Shown in pieces: positions 35,583-43,992 of a stretch of DNA of 64,000 nucleotides (position 1 is the stretch's first letter; every line of letters starts with the position of its first letter). The DNA lies in contig JBMLQL010000024.1 of the NCBI GenBank assembly GCA_049241565.1, forward strand, positions 54,770 to 118,769, given 5' to 3'. This stretch comes from DZBG01 sp049241565. GTDB taxonomy: Bacteria > Bdellovibrionota > Bacteriovoracia > Bacteriovoracales > Bacteriovoracaceae. The notes beneath the pieces were generated by a model that worked only from the letters and a program-made list of their open reading frames with translations, ran no database searches and was not told the DNA's origin. The position numbers and the translations under genes are program-made.

Positions 35583-36308
35583 TTAAGCTGCGTTCTTTTC
35601 AAACTTCTTATCCAAAAGTGAAATGAAAAATGTATCTTCTCCTTTGAGAGATTCTTTTTTCATACCTTGAATAAAAAGCTTCACAAGCTCTGGATCGAAT
35701 TGTGTTCCTGAAAATTGGACAAGCTCATCATAAGCCACTTCATAGGGAAGACCTTTACGGTAAGGACGAGTTGATGTCATAGCATCAAATGTATCTGCGA
35801 TAAGAATGATTCGAGCAAAAACAGGAATCTCTTCACCTTTGAGTCCGTGAGGATAACCCTTACCATCAAAACGTTCATGATGAAGTTTTGCATTCAAGGC
35901 AATCTTTTCAAACTCAGGAAAGTCTTTGAGAATTTCCCATGACTTGACTGGATGGTCTTTCATAATAATAAATTCTTCTTCTGAAAGACGACTTGGTTTA
36001 TTAAGAACGGAGTCTGGTGTTGAGATTTTACCAATATCATGAAAAAGAGCTGACATCTCTAGCTCATAAAGTTCATCTTCTTTTAAATCAAGTTCACGAC
36101 CAGTCACAAGAGAGAAATAGGCCACACGCATAGAGTGACCAAATGTATAAGAATCTTTTGCATTAAGAGCTCTTAGAATTGTACGAGCTGCCTCTTCATA
36201 AACTTTGCGTTTTTCATGTTTCAGTTCTTCAACTTGAGTTGCAAGAGTTAACAGCGATAGGGCCGTCGTATAAGAGGGAAGTTGAAAGACATTATTCTTT
36301 TTAGTCAT
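35583..36308 (-). CDS. HD-GYP cyclic-di-GMP phosphodiesterase
   Basis: The 241-residue protein is a single HD-GYP domain with a short N-terminal helix. The metal ligands are intact: HSMRVA, ALFHDIGKI, KDHPVKSWEIL, HHERFDGKGYPHGL and IADTFDAM. It should hydrolyse cyclic di-GMP in the cytoplasm and so influence motility or attachment. No sensor domain is attached. Its stop codon abuts that of the membrane protein on the other strand with no spacer. Confidence 0.92.
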   Translation of the reverse strand: MTKKNNVFQLPSYTTALSLLTLATQVEELKHEKRKVYEEAARTILRALNAKDSYTFGHSMRVAYFSLVTGRELDLKEDELYELEMSALFHDIGKISTPDSVLNKPSRLSEEEFIIMKDHPVKSWEILKDFPEFEKIALNAKLHHERFDGKGYPHGLKGEEIPVFARIILIADTFDAMTSTRPYRKGLPYEVAYDELVQFSGTQFDPELVKLFIQGMKKESLKGEDTFFISLLDKKFEKNAA

Positions 36309-36467
36309 GCATCTTTTCCATTTGCATCAATGGCGAGAAAAAACTCACCAAATTCATCTACCTTTTTCTCTTCGGTTGTTTCTCTGAAAAATAAACTGTA
36401 AAATGAATGGGCCGAGGACCAGAGGTCCAAGTTATTAAAACTGTTAGGTATTGAAGGAAAAAAAATC

Positions 36468-37598
36468 ATGATTATAGTGGATGAAAAGGGTCATATTCTC
36501 AAAGCTCTCGAGGAGCTCGATTTGCTTGAGACAGAAGGCTTTGAAGATGTGAAAGTCATGAGCGTTTCAGATTTTTTAAACTTACCGCTTCAGTCTAATC
36601 AAGCTCTTGTGATTGTTGATATTCCTTCAGTTCTACAATATCCAGAATCAGTAGAGTCTTTTAGAGGCCATATGAATACTTTTTCGGGAGTCGTCTTCAC
36701 TTATCCTGAGAAAGAAGCCCAAATGAGGCAATGGGCCCAAACGGAAGCAGGGATTTTTCCTCATGTGCTTCAGGTTCAGAGTTGGCCGATGCCAGAGCTT
36801 GAGGTGGAGCTTTTTAAAAACCTGGCCAGGACTTTTGCTCGCCTGCGCTTAGAACAGCAACAGTACCAAAAACAAATTACTCAGTTCAGTCAAGATCTAG
36901 ATCAGCTATTAAGACTGGCCCAGCACGAGATAAGTCGTGCTAAGAATGTTCATAATCGTCTTGTTCCTAAACGTATAGATGAATACAAAGGTGTAAGTGT
37001 TGTTCATCGTTATGCCGCCGGGTCTGGAATTGGAACTGAGTTTTCTGATGTGATTCAAGATGGGTCGCACCTCTACCAAATTATATTTGCGACGAGCTCG
37101 TTTCTTTTATCAAGCACTGCTGTTTCTTTGATTCAAGAGATGAAGACTAAAAAATTTAATCCCATGGTATTTCTTCAAAATTTAAAAGATGAAGTGATCA
37201 CCCTGAATCAAACTAAAAAGAAAAAGATTGAAAGTCATTTGATGATCATGAGTTTTGATCTTACTCAACTTAAGGCCAGCTTTATGGGGTGGGGAGAGTT
37301 TGAGTACTTTGGGCAGGTAAAGGGCTTAGGTAAAATTGATTTCGTCGGTGAGTCTATGAGCTTTCATAAAGACGAGAGGATTATTTTCTTTTCACCTGGA
37401 TTTGTTTCTAACTGGAATGAGTACAAATCACTTCCGAATAAGCAACAAATTGTGGAGAATCATAGTAAGGGCCCAATCTATGATTTATTAACTGAACTTA
37501 TCTTTCAATTAAAGAAGGCCAGTGCAGAAGATTTTTTAAACAGAGATGCAACAGTAGTGGCCTTGGAGGTCAATCGTCATGGTATTCAGCAAGTTTAG
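36468..37598 (+). CDS. Degenerate SpoIIE/RsbU-like phosphatase-fold protein
   Basis: The 376-residue protein has an N-terminal receiver-like alpha/beta region (about 1-110), a coiled linker (about 115-160) and a C-terminal region with the layout of SpoIIE/PP2C phosphatases (about 165-370). NVHNRLVPKRID resembles the family's entry helix, but the metal-binding GGDyyD is GTEFSD here and DVSGKG is replaced by ATSSFL. It is therefore probably catalytically inactive and may act as a scaffold or ligand sensor. It overlaps the next gene by 20 bases. Confidence 0.55.
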   Translation: MIIVDEKGHILKALEELDLLETEGFEDVKVMSVSDFLNLPLQSNQALVIVDIPSVLQYPESVESFRGHMNTFSGVVFTYPEKEAQMRQWAQTEAGIFPHVLQVQSWPMPELEVELFKNLARTFARLRLEQQQYQKQITQFSQDLDQLLRLAQHEISRAKNVHNRLVPKRIDEYKGVSVVHRYAAGSGIGTEFSDVIQDGSHLYQIIFATSSFLLSSTAVSLIQEMKTKKFNPMVFLQNLKDEVITLNQTKKKKIESHLMIMSFDLTQLKASFMGWGEFEYFGQVKGLGKIDFVGESMSFHKDERIIFFSPGFVSNWNEYKSLPNKQQIVENHSKGPIYDLLTELIFQLKKASAEDFLNRDATVVALEVNRHGIQQV

Positions 37599-38244
37599 TT
37601 TCATTCTTTTTACTTTTATATTTTCTTTGTCAGGATTGGCACAGACAAGATTTCTTCCCAAGAGTTGCTTAGATGCGACTTATAAAATGAAGCTTTCACA
37701 TAAAGGCCCTCTTTTTGGACTTTTAAAACAAGAGCTCGTCATTGATAAGAAGGGGTGTCTTATTCATGTGTCTCATAAAAAATACTTTCCTCATGAGTGG
37801 ATGCTTGATGTCTGTCGTGAGCCTGTCCATATTAAGGTGACATCAGCTACAGGAGTTGATGTGGCCAAAAAAGAAACGGAATGTCTTAAAAATGATAATT
37901 TAAAAGATACTTCTGATTTTTGCTCACAATACTATGATTTAGTTGGTGTAATGCAAGATGATGGATTAATTTTTGCGGAAGGTGATCGTGATAATCTTTC
38001 TTCGGATCACGGAAAAACATTTTGTTCTTATCTTTTGATTAAAAAATATCTTAATGAATCAGTAGTTTTTAGCAGATACACAGAGGTAGAAGATATTTTT
38101 ACTGAAAAATCAAAAGTTCAGCCGATTATTCCTGCTTCACCTGCTCCAAGTGCTGCTCCTAAAACAGAGGCCCAGGAAAATCAAAGTGCGGCCCCACTTA
38201 TTAAAAATGTTCCGGCCGCACCTATGACAACTGCTACTTTCTAA
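37579..38244 (+). CDS. Exported protein of unknown function
   Basis: The 221-residue protein has a signal peptide (MVFSKFSFILFTFIFSLSGLAQ) and a mature part with five or six Cys spread through the first 140 residues, suggesting disulfide bonds in the periplasm. The last 50 residues are Pro/Ala-rich and look unstructured. I do not recognise a family. It is coupled to the SpoIIE-like gene and its last four bases overlap the converging metB-like gene. Confidence 0.72.
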   Translation: MVFSKFSFILFTFIFSLSGLAQTRFLPKSCLDATYKMKLSHKGPLFGLLKQELVIDKKGCLIHVSHKKYFPHEWMLDVCREPVHIKVTSATGVDVAKKETECLKNDNLKDTSDFCSQYYDLVGVMQDDGLIFAEGDRDNLSSDHGKTFCSYLLIKKYLNESVVFSRYTEVEDIFTEKSKVQPIIPASPAPSAAPKTEAQENQSAAPLIKNVPAAPMTTATF

Positions 38245-39398
38245 ATTTTCGAAAATCCAATTTCTAAATCTTTAATTAAATCATCGATATCCTCAACTCC
38301 GACTGAAAGTCGGATGAGGTTATCGTGGATTCCAAGTTTTTGACGAACGTCGGCCGGAATCGATGCATGTGTCATGATGGCCGGATGCTCAATTAAGCTC
38401 TCTACTCCACCCAGAGATTCTGCTAGGGCAAAAAGATGAACACTCTCAAGGAATTTGCGAGATTCATTGATTCCACCTTTTAGGAAGAATGTGATCATTC
38501 CGCCAAACCCTTTCATCTGTTTCTTAGCGATTCCGTGCTGAGGATGAGATTCAAGTCCTGGATAAATTACTTTTTCTACTTTGGGATGTTTTTCAAGGAA
38601 CTGAGCAATCTTCATGGCATTGGCCTGGTGGGCCTTCATTCGAAGCGCAAGAGTTTTCACTCCGCGAAGAACTAGCCAGCTATCAAATGGAGATTGAGAA
38701 GGTCCAATCGCATTTTGAAGGAAGAAGATTTTATCTTTTAATTCATCAGAATTGAACATCATGGCCCCACCAACGACATCTGAATGCCCATTGATGAATT
38801 TTGTCATTGAGTGAATCACCATGTCTGCTCCAAGATCTAATGGATTTTGGAAATAAGGACTCATGAATGTATTATCAACGACAGTCAGGGCCTTGACCTT
38901 TTTTCCCATGCTTGTAATAGCAGCTATATCAGAAATTTTAAGCATTGGGTTTGTAGGAGTCTCAAGCCAAATGAGTGCAGGTTTTGTTTCATTGATCTTC
39001 TTTTCAAGAGAAGCGAGATCAGTTGTATCGACGAATTCAAAATTATGCATTTCATTGAAAACTTTTGAGAAAAGTCGGTACGTTCCACCATAAACATCAT
39101 CCCCACAAAGAATCTTTGATCCTTTAGGAAGCATTTGCATGATAAGCATCGAAGCAGAAAGGCCTGAAGCAGTCACAAAGCAGTGTTTGGCGTTTTCTAA
39201 AGAAGCAAGACACTCTTCAAGACGTGTTCGTGTTGGGTTATGGCTACGTGTATATTCATACCCCTTATGTTCCCCTGGTGAGCTTTGAACATATGTCGAA
39301 GTTTGATAAATAGGGGGCATGATCGCTCCCGTCGTAGGATCAGGCTCTCCGCCGACATGAATGACTTTTGTTTCAAATTTCATTTCTTTAGAACTCAT
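38241..39398 (-). CDS. Cystathionine gamma-synthase / gamma-lyase family PLP enzyme
   Basis: The 385-residue protein is a Cys/Met-metabolism PLP enzyme: YTRSHNPTRTRLEECLASLE at the N-terminus with the substrate-phosphate/PLP contacts, DNTFMSPYFQNPLDLGAD, the PLP-lysine in SMTKFINGHSDVVGG, and the C-terminal SLGGVESLIEHPA. It could make cystathionine from homoserine esters or split cystathionine to cysteine. Coupling to gshA (a 4-base overlap) favours a role in supplying cysteine. It ends the leftward operon that starts at 43626. Confidence 0.9.
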   Translation of the reverse strand: MSSKEMKFETKVIHVGGEPDPTTGAIMPPIYQTSTYVQSSPGEHKGYEYTRSHNPTRTRLEECLASLENAKHCFVTASGLSASMLIMQMLPKGSKILCGDDVYGGTYRLFSKVFNEMHNFEFVDTTDLASLEKKINETKPALIWLETPTNPMLKISDIAAITSMGKKVKALTVVDNTFMSPYFQNPLDLGADMVIHSMTKFINGHSDVVGGAMMFNSDELKDKIFFLQNAIGPSQSPFDSWLVLRGVKTLALRMKAHQANAMKIAQFLEKHPKVEKVIYPGLESHPQHGIAKKQMKGFGGMITFFLKGGINESRKFLESVHLFALAESLGGVESLIEHPAIMTHASIPADVRQKLGIHDNLIRLSVGVEDIDDLIKDLEIGFSKI

Positions 39399-40630
39399 AC
39401 GGTCTCCAGTAATTGTTTCATTTCATAAGAAGCCCCAAGAGTCGATAATCTTGCGATAATCGAATACATGGCCTCTTTAATTTGATGATCATTATTTTGT
39501 CTTACGTCAGATATACAGAACTTACGGTAAAGCATCCCTTGGGAATTAAGATTTCCTTGTGATGTTTTATTTGGATTTGTTCGCATGAATCCTCCACAGC
39601 TTTGACCATTGATCAGATAGATCGTGACTTCAGCGGGAGCATCATCATATTTAAGAATCGTTTCAACACCTTCTTGAATGAGTACAGAGGTAAATTTAAG
39701 ATTATTTTTACCAACGTCCATTTTATTTCTTACCTTGCGATTCATCGAACGAATTTCTTCGGCACTTGAAACCACAGAGATTCCCATCCCATAAGTTCCT
39801 TGTGAGGCCTTAACGAAAACATTGGCCTCTGGATGTAAGGATTTAAAGAACTCTTCCACTTTATCGGCGAGGGCATCAAGACCTTCTTTTGTATTAAAGT
39901 CTAGATTATCCATTGACGTAAATTTGGCCTGAATCAAATCAGGATTTATACCGAAATGATCACAAAACTTATTAGCAACACGCTCATAGTGCTCAAAGTG
40001 CATGATTTTTTGGCGACGGTACCATCCTACATATGGAGAAGGAAGAATAGGTGTTCGGAGTGATTTCCAATCAAGCGGGAAAGGATTTGATTGGTCATTA
40101 TTAAGAACAATCACTTCAAATTTAAGGTCAGGTTTTGATAAAACATGAAACTCACCATCTTTAAGCTCAGCCTTATAAATTTTGAGTTTATATTCTGAGT
40201 GCGACTCTAGTTCTACTGACTGAACTCCATCTGGGAACATTTCAGGATCAGGAGAGATAAGTGTTACCTGAGTTTCACTCATAGAGATGCTATCAGACAG
40301 CTTGTAAAGGTGATCAAGATAGAACTTATTTTTTGTATGAGATTCTGGGATCACGGCCACATGTTTTAGATCAGGCTTAATTTGATTAAATACTTTTCTA
40401 AAGTGGGTCGCACAATTGAGAAGATCTTTTCCACAGAGATTATTAAAACCAGCAGGGTACATATTGTGATCTACTGGAGCAAATTTGTATTTACTCTCTC
40501 TCACATCGACACTTGATGTAAGGGGCTGAGGAAGTTTTGCCTGTTCTTGGTCAATATAAGTATTAATGGCGTTCCAGTTCTCGCAGACGAATTTTTCCAA
40601 TTCTTCTTTGGTTTTAACCTTGTAGTTCAT
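39395..40630 (-). CDS. gshA: Glutamate-cysteine ligase, ferrooxidans type
   Basis: The 411-residue protein matches the ATP-grasp-like GshA family first described in Acidithiobacillus: SSVDVRESKYKFAPVDHNMYPAGFNNLC near the N-terminus is the diagnostic stretch, and VKASQGTYGMGI with VLIQEGVET further on fits nucleotide binding. It condenses glutamate and cysteine, the first step of glutathione synthesis. It overlaps the ArsA gene upstream by 17 bases and the metB-like gene downstream by four. No gshB is in the window. Confidence 0.88.
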   Translation of the reverse strand: MNYKVKTKEELEKFVCENWNAINTYIDQEQAKLPQPLTSSVDVRESKYKFAPVDHNMYPAGFNNLCGKDLLNCATHFRKVFNQIKPDLKHVAVIPESHTKNKFYLDHLYKLSDSISMSETQVTLISPDPEMFPDGVQSVELESHSEYKLKIYKAELKDGEFHVLSKPDLKFEVIVLNNDQSNPFPLDWKSLRTPILPSPYVGWYRRQKIMHFEHYERVANKFCDHFGINPDLIQAKFTSMDNLDFNTKEGLDALADKVEEFFKSLHPEANVFVKASQGTYGMGISVVSSAEEIRSMNRKVRNKMDVGKNNLKFTSVLIQEGVETILKYDDAPAEVTIYLINGQSCGGFMRTNPNKTSQGNLNSQGMLYRKFCISDVRQNNDHQIKEAMYSIIARLSTLGASYEMKQLLETV

Positions 40631-41660
40631 ATTTGTTCCAGTATTTGTATAAGAAATTTAAGTGTTCAGTCGGTGAGAGTTCCAGAACTTCTGGGAACTC
40701 CAACACGTGAGAGAAATTTTTCTTAAAGCTTTCTTTGAGTTGATGTTCTTTAGAGACAAGTGACTCTTTTAAGGCCACGAGTCTTGAATCTACAGGAGAC
40801 CAATCTGAGAGTTCGGCTTCCATACATTTATTTATTAAAAGATAGTGATCTTGGTGAATAAAATGTTCAGCATGAAGCTTAAGATCAAGTGCTTCTTGGA
40901 TTTTTCCTTGTTCGATCGAAGAAACTAAGAACCAATTGCATTCAGATTTTTCTCTGAGCTTATCTTGTAGGGAAAGACCTTTTAAGAAGGCATCTTTGGA
41001 TTGATAAATAACCTGAACAGCATCGACAAACTCGTCGAGAAATTGGGCGCCAGTAACGGCTTGAAGATATCCCAGAAGTTTTTTTACCCCTGATGCGATT
41101 ACTTTATTCACAAGTCCGATGGCAAAGCCTTGCTTTTCACCAGTTGTTTTCTTACCGAGGTAATTAAAGATATCCACAAAACTTTGATCAAAAAAGGCTT
41201 TGATTTTATTTAGGCTTTCTAGAAAATCTAAAAAATGAGGGCCAGGAGGAGTATCTAAAACAATAGTTTCATATTTTCCAGTTTCAAATTGCATTTGAAG
41301 TTCAACGAGTGAGAGGATCTCATTCATTCCACCATAGGGACGAGAAAGAATCTGAACAATTTTATTTTGAGAAAGATGAGGATCAGCATTGAGCTTGGCC
41401 ATGCGCTGAATTGTTTTTTCAGGTGACATGAGAAGAGCATCTATTTTCACGGTTGAGTTGAAATTTACTTCAACAACATCACCTGCTTCGGCATCATCAA
41501 GTTTTAATAATTCTTTGAGTCTTTTGGCAGGATCAATAGTGATTAGTAAAACCTTACGTCCATTTTCGGCCAATTGAAGAGCACGTGCTGTGGCCAGAGT
41601 TGTTTTGCCTACTCCACCTGTTCCACAGAAAATTTCGAAACTTTTCGTTCCAATGCGCAC
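40614..41660 (-). CDS. ArsA/Get3-family ATPase, copy 2
   Basis: The 348-residue protein is an ArsA-type P-loop ATPase with the deviant Walker A CGTGGVGKTTLA near the N-terminus, switch I LLITIDPAKRLKE and switch II IVLDTPPGPHFLDFL. It appears to lack the cysteine triad that binds arsenite in ArsA. Homologues act in tail-anchored protein delivery or unknown processes. It lies between another ArsA-type gene (30 bases upstream) and gshA (17-base overlap). Confidence 0.85.
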   Translation of the reverse strand: MRIGTKSFEIFCGTGGVGKTTLATARALQLAENGRKVLLITIDPAKRLKELLKLDDAEAGDVVEVNFNSTVKIDALLMSPEKTIQRMAKLNADPHLSQNKIVQILSRPYGGMNEILSLVELQMQFETGKYETIVLDTPPGPHFLDFLESLNKIKAFFDQSFVDIFNYLGKKTTGEKQGFAIGLVNKVIASGVKKLLGYLQAVTGAQFLDEFVDAVQVIYQSKDAFLKGLSLQDKLREKSECNWFLVSSIEQGKIQEALDLKLHAEHFIHQDHYLLINKCMEAELSDWSPVDSRLVALKESLVSKEHQLKESFKKNFSHVLEFPEVLELSPTEHLNFLYKYWNKYELQG

Positions 41661-41689
41661 TTGTGACCTCGATAAATGTACGAGCTATT

Positions 41690-42511
41690 CTATACGAGTT
41701 TCCCTAGGCTCCCAAGCATATCTTGCTGAATCTTATCATCAGTCTCAGAGAGGGAATGAGGGAGGGCGAGGATAAACTGTGATTTTTCTTGGTCTAATAA
41801 TTGGCGCTCATTGGCAATTTTCCTCTCAAGGGCCTCAGGCAGCTTCTCGCTCACATCAGGAACCCCTAAGGAGAGACAATTATTAACAACAATCGATTTT
41901 TCTACTGGGGTGCGTATATCGAGCTCAATCTTGAGGTCTTGGGCCTCATGCCAGCTCATCAGAGTAGGGAGAGTGATAATATGAATACGTGTAAAGTTTG
42001 GGTCAAGAAGAGCGGCCAGCATTTTTTTGGTATCTTCAAAAACGGTTCCACTTTCAAAAATTTGTTGGAAGTTTTGAGTGGCCTCCATCATGGTCAGGGC
42101 ATGCCCAGAGGCAGGGGCGTCTAAAACCATAACTGGATTATTATCACCGTGTTTGATTTCTTCTAAAATTCGTCCGAGAAAAATAAGATAATTAAATCCT
42201 GGAACCATATTGATAAGAGCTCTAAAAAATGGCGTCTTAACAATCCAGCCAGCAATCATGCCGCTTTTAAGTTTTTTTTCAACATATCCCTTAGCGGAAT
42301 CTTCGAGATCAAGCATCAACGTAGGAACATCAAAAACAGTTTTATCTTCTGAATGGCCATGGTGATTTTCGGCCAAAGATTGACTCTTAAAAGTGACGTA
42401 TTTAGCATTCACGCCTTGAGTGCGAAGGTATCTGGTAAAGCTATAGGCAAGAGTGGTTTTTCCCACTCCGCCTTTGCCTGTAAAAATATAAAGTTTAATT
42501 GAGCTATCCAT
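41690..42511 (-). CDS. ArsA/Get3-family ATPase, copy 1
   Basis: The 273-residue protein has Walker A FTGKGGVGKTTLAYSF, switch II VLDAPASGHALTMM and the general ArsA fold, but is shorter than its neighbour. Tandem ArsA-like ATPases of unequal length are often found together and may form a heterodimer; that is inference. It follows the barrel-protein gene by two bases, so all genes from 43626 to 38241 probably share one transcript. Confidence 0.82.
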   Translation of the reverse strand: MDSSIKLYIFTGKGGVGKTTLAYSFTRYLRTQGVNAKYVTFKSQSLAENHHGHSEDKTVFDVPTLMLDLEDSAKGYVEKKLKSGMIAGWIVKTPFFRALINMVPGFNYLIFLGRILEEIKHGDNNPVMVLDAPASGHALTMMEATQNFQQIFESGTVFEDTKKMLAALLDPNFTRIHIITLPTLMSWHEAQDLKIELDIRTPVEKSIVVNNCLSLGVPDVSEKLPEALERKIANERQLLDQEKSQFILALPHSLSETDDKIQQDMLGSLGKLV

Positions 42512-42513
42512 CT

Positions 42514-43236
42514 CTAGAAGAGGTAGATACCTGTGATAAGAAGCTTGAAGTAATAGCCCTTAAGATCAGACTGACTGTCTTGCTTAATAGTAAAAGGCCA
42601 GTGAACTTGCCCAAGAATACCCACAACATAATGATCATTGAGGCGCAGATCTACCCCACCACCAAAATTCATTCCGAAGCCAAGTTTTTGCTCTGACCAT
42701 TTTTGAGTTCCACCAATATTTCTTTTGGCCTGAGGAGCATAAAAACCAAGACCACCAAGAACGAAAGGAGAAAAATTATCAAATTCAAAAAGACGAGCTT
42801 TAATGGCACCGTTAAGTCCCATGAGTTTCATTTTTTCTTTAGAGCTTTTATGTTGAGAGTAGTGAGCATCAACTAGAATATCAAAAGAATAGCTCGCAGC
42901 GTAGGTATAGAGAAGATCCGCGGTGATTTTGCTATCGCCATAATCAGCATAGTTTCCAAGAAGGAATGTCTGGCCAAGACCAATCCCCACACCATGCTTT
43001 CTTAATTGGCGAGGTGAGGCTGACTGCATTGCAGGAGAACTCGAATATGTCTCTTGTGGAGCCTCTTCAACCTTCGCTGCTGGTTCAGTAACCTTGAGCT
43101 CTTGCTTTGTATTAGGGGTTTTAATTTTTGGCGTAAAGGCCTTAGGAGCAGCACTTTGCGCTAAAAGAGTAGTAGAAAAAAAACTAGCGACCACAAGGGT
43201 CGCTAGTCGATGCGTATAAATTTTGTTCGACTTCAT
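42514..43236 (-). CDS. Predicted outer-membrane beta-barrel protein
   Basis: The 240-residue protein has a signal peptide (to about residue 27, ending LLAQ), a Pro/Lys-rich spacer to about residue 75, and a C-terminal region of alternating hydrophobic strands (GVGIGLGQTFLLGNY, FSPFVLGGLGFYAP, KLGFGMNFGGGVDLRL) ending in an aromatic residue (YLF), as in small OmpW/OmpA-type barrels. Its function is not known. It sits between the PhaR-like regulator and the ArsA pair. Confidence 0.75.
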   Translation of the reverse strand: MKSNKIYTHRLATLVVASFFSTTLLAQSAAPKAFTPKIKTPNTKQELKVTEPAAKVEEAPQETYSSSPAMQSASPRQLRKHGVGIGLGQTFLLGNYADYGDSKITADLLYTYAASYSFDILVDAHYSQHKSSKEKMKLMGLNGAIKARLFEFDNFSPFVLGGLGFYAPQAKRNIGGTQKWSEQKLGFGMNFGGGVDLRLNDHYVVGILGQVHWPFTIKQDSQSDLKGYYFKLLITGIYLF

Positions 43237-43245
43237 GAACTAAGA

Positions 43246-43626
43246 TTAGTTCAAAGTAGCCGTATTTTCCATAGAATTCATTGCATTTGCGAAAGGCTTG
43301 AACTCTTCAGTCGCTACAACATCTGTAGAGATGTTAAGTTTTGACTCAAGACCTTGGATATACCCAGTAAGAGTTCCTTCTTCAGAGCGAATAACTCTCT
43401 TAAGTAGTTCAGTATTACCTGGCTTAAGAGATTTTCTTTCTTGATCAAAAAGAAGTTGGATTTGAGTCATATACGTGATGTCGTTTTTTGACTTGTTATC
43501 GATAACTTGGATTTCATGACCTTCACGGATGATTTGCGCGATCTCTTCTAGAGTCACGTAGCAGCTTTGGAAAGTGTCATAAAGTTTTCTGTTTTGGTAG
43601 CGCTTGATGATTCTTACGTCTTTCAT
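43246..43626 (-). CDS. PhaR-type polyhydroxyalkanoate synthesis regulator
   Basis: The 126-residue protein begins with the PhaR N-terminal DNA-binding domain: IIKRYQNRKLYDTFQSCYVTLEEIAQIIREG, then IQVIDNKSKNDITYMTQIQLLFDQE. In PHA-storing bacteria PhaR represses phasin and synthesis genes and senses polymer. No PHA synthase is in the window, so it may have another role here. It heads the leftward operon and has a good promoter about 130 bases upstream. Confidence 0.82.
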   Translation of the reverse strand: MKDVRIIKRYQNRKLYDTFQSCYVTLEEIAQIIREGHEIQVIDNKSKNDITYMTQIQLLFDQERKSLKPGNTELLKRVIRSEEGTLTGYIQGLESKLNISTDVVATEEFKPFANAMNSMENTATLN

Positions 43627-43992
43627 GGTTTACCCCTATTTTTCTGTTAACCCTTTCGCACACGTTCTAAAGGATTTGTGTTTAAACTTGTTTTCAATCT
43701 TCATCGTGTCCTCAAGGAAGTTTATTTTTGCGCTCAAGGCCCACAATCAAGTTGGGGCAGTAATACTAACGGGGTGCTCTCATGTCAACCCAGATAGTCA
43801 AAAAAAAAGCTGAGTATATGAGTCAGGGCCACCACTAGGTAAAATATTCCTTAAGACCATAACCTTTTTACCTGCTTTTTCAGTAAGTTATCTGTAATCA
43901 CTACTTTCTGGGCCCTTGCTCCACGTTAGACAAAGAATCTTTAAAACCCCTTCAGTTTTGCGCCGATAAAGAATCATAGAAGGGTGGTTCAG
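43627..43992. other. 366-base intergenic region between divergent genes
   Basis: No gene is supported here. It holds the leftward promoter described at 43760-43788, a leader of about 127 bases before the PhaR-like gene, and toward the right the octamer GCCGATAA shortly before the TPR lipoprotein gene. A short rightward frame (43604-43813) has no ribosome site and a composition unlike its neighbours. I see no convincing structured RNA. Confidence 0.5.
43760..43788 (-). promoter_or_regulatory. Promoter for the PhaR-like operon
   Basis: Reading leftward: a perfect TTGACA (43788-43783), a 17-base spacer and TATTAC (43765-43760). Transcription would start near 43753, giving a leader of about 127 bases. 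Confidence 0.55.

Noticed and set aside
43604..43813. Rightward ORF of 69 codons between the PhaR-like and TPR genes
   Set aside because: It begins inside the opposite gene, has no ribosome site and no recognisable protein features.
43960..43975. GCCGATAA-type octamers before the TPR lipoprotein gene and, as GCCGATAG, before the 51-residue gene
   Set aside because: They match a sigma28 -10 box, but no TAAA-type -35 lies at the usual 11-base spacing in either place; not enough to call flagellar-type promoters.
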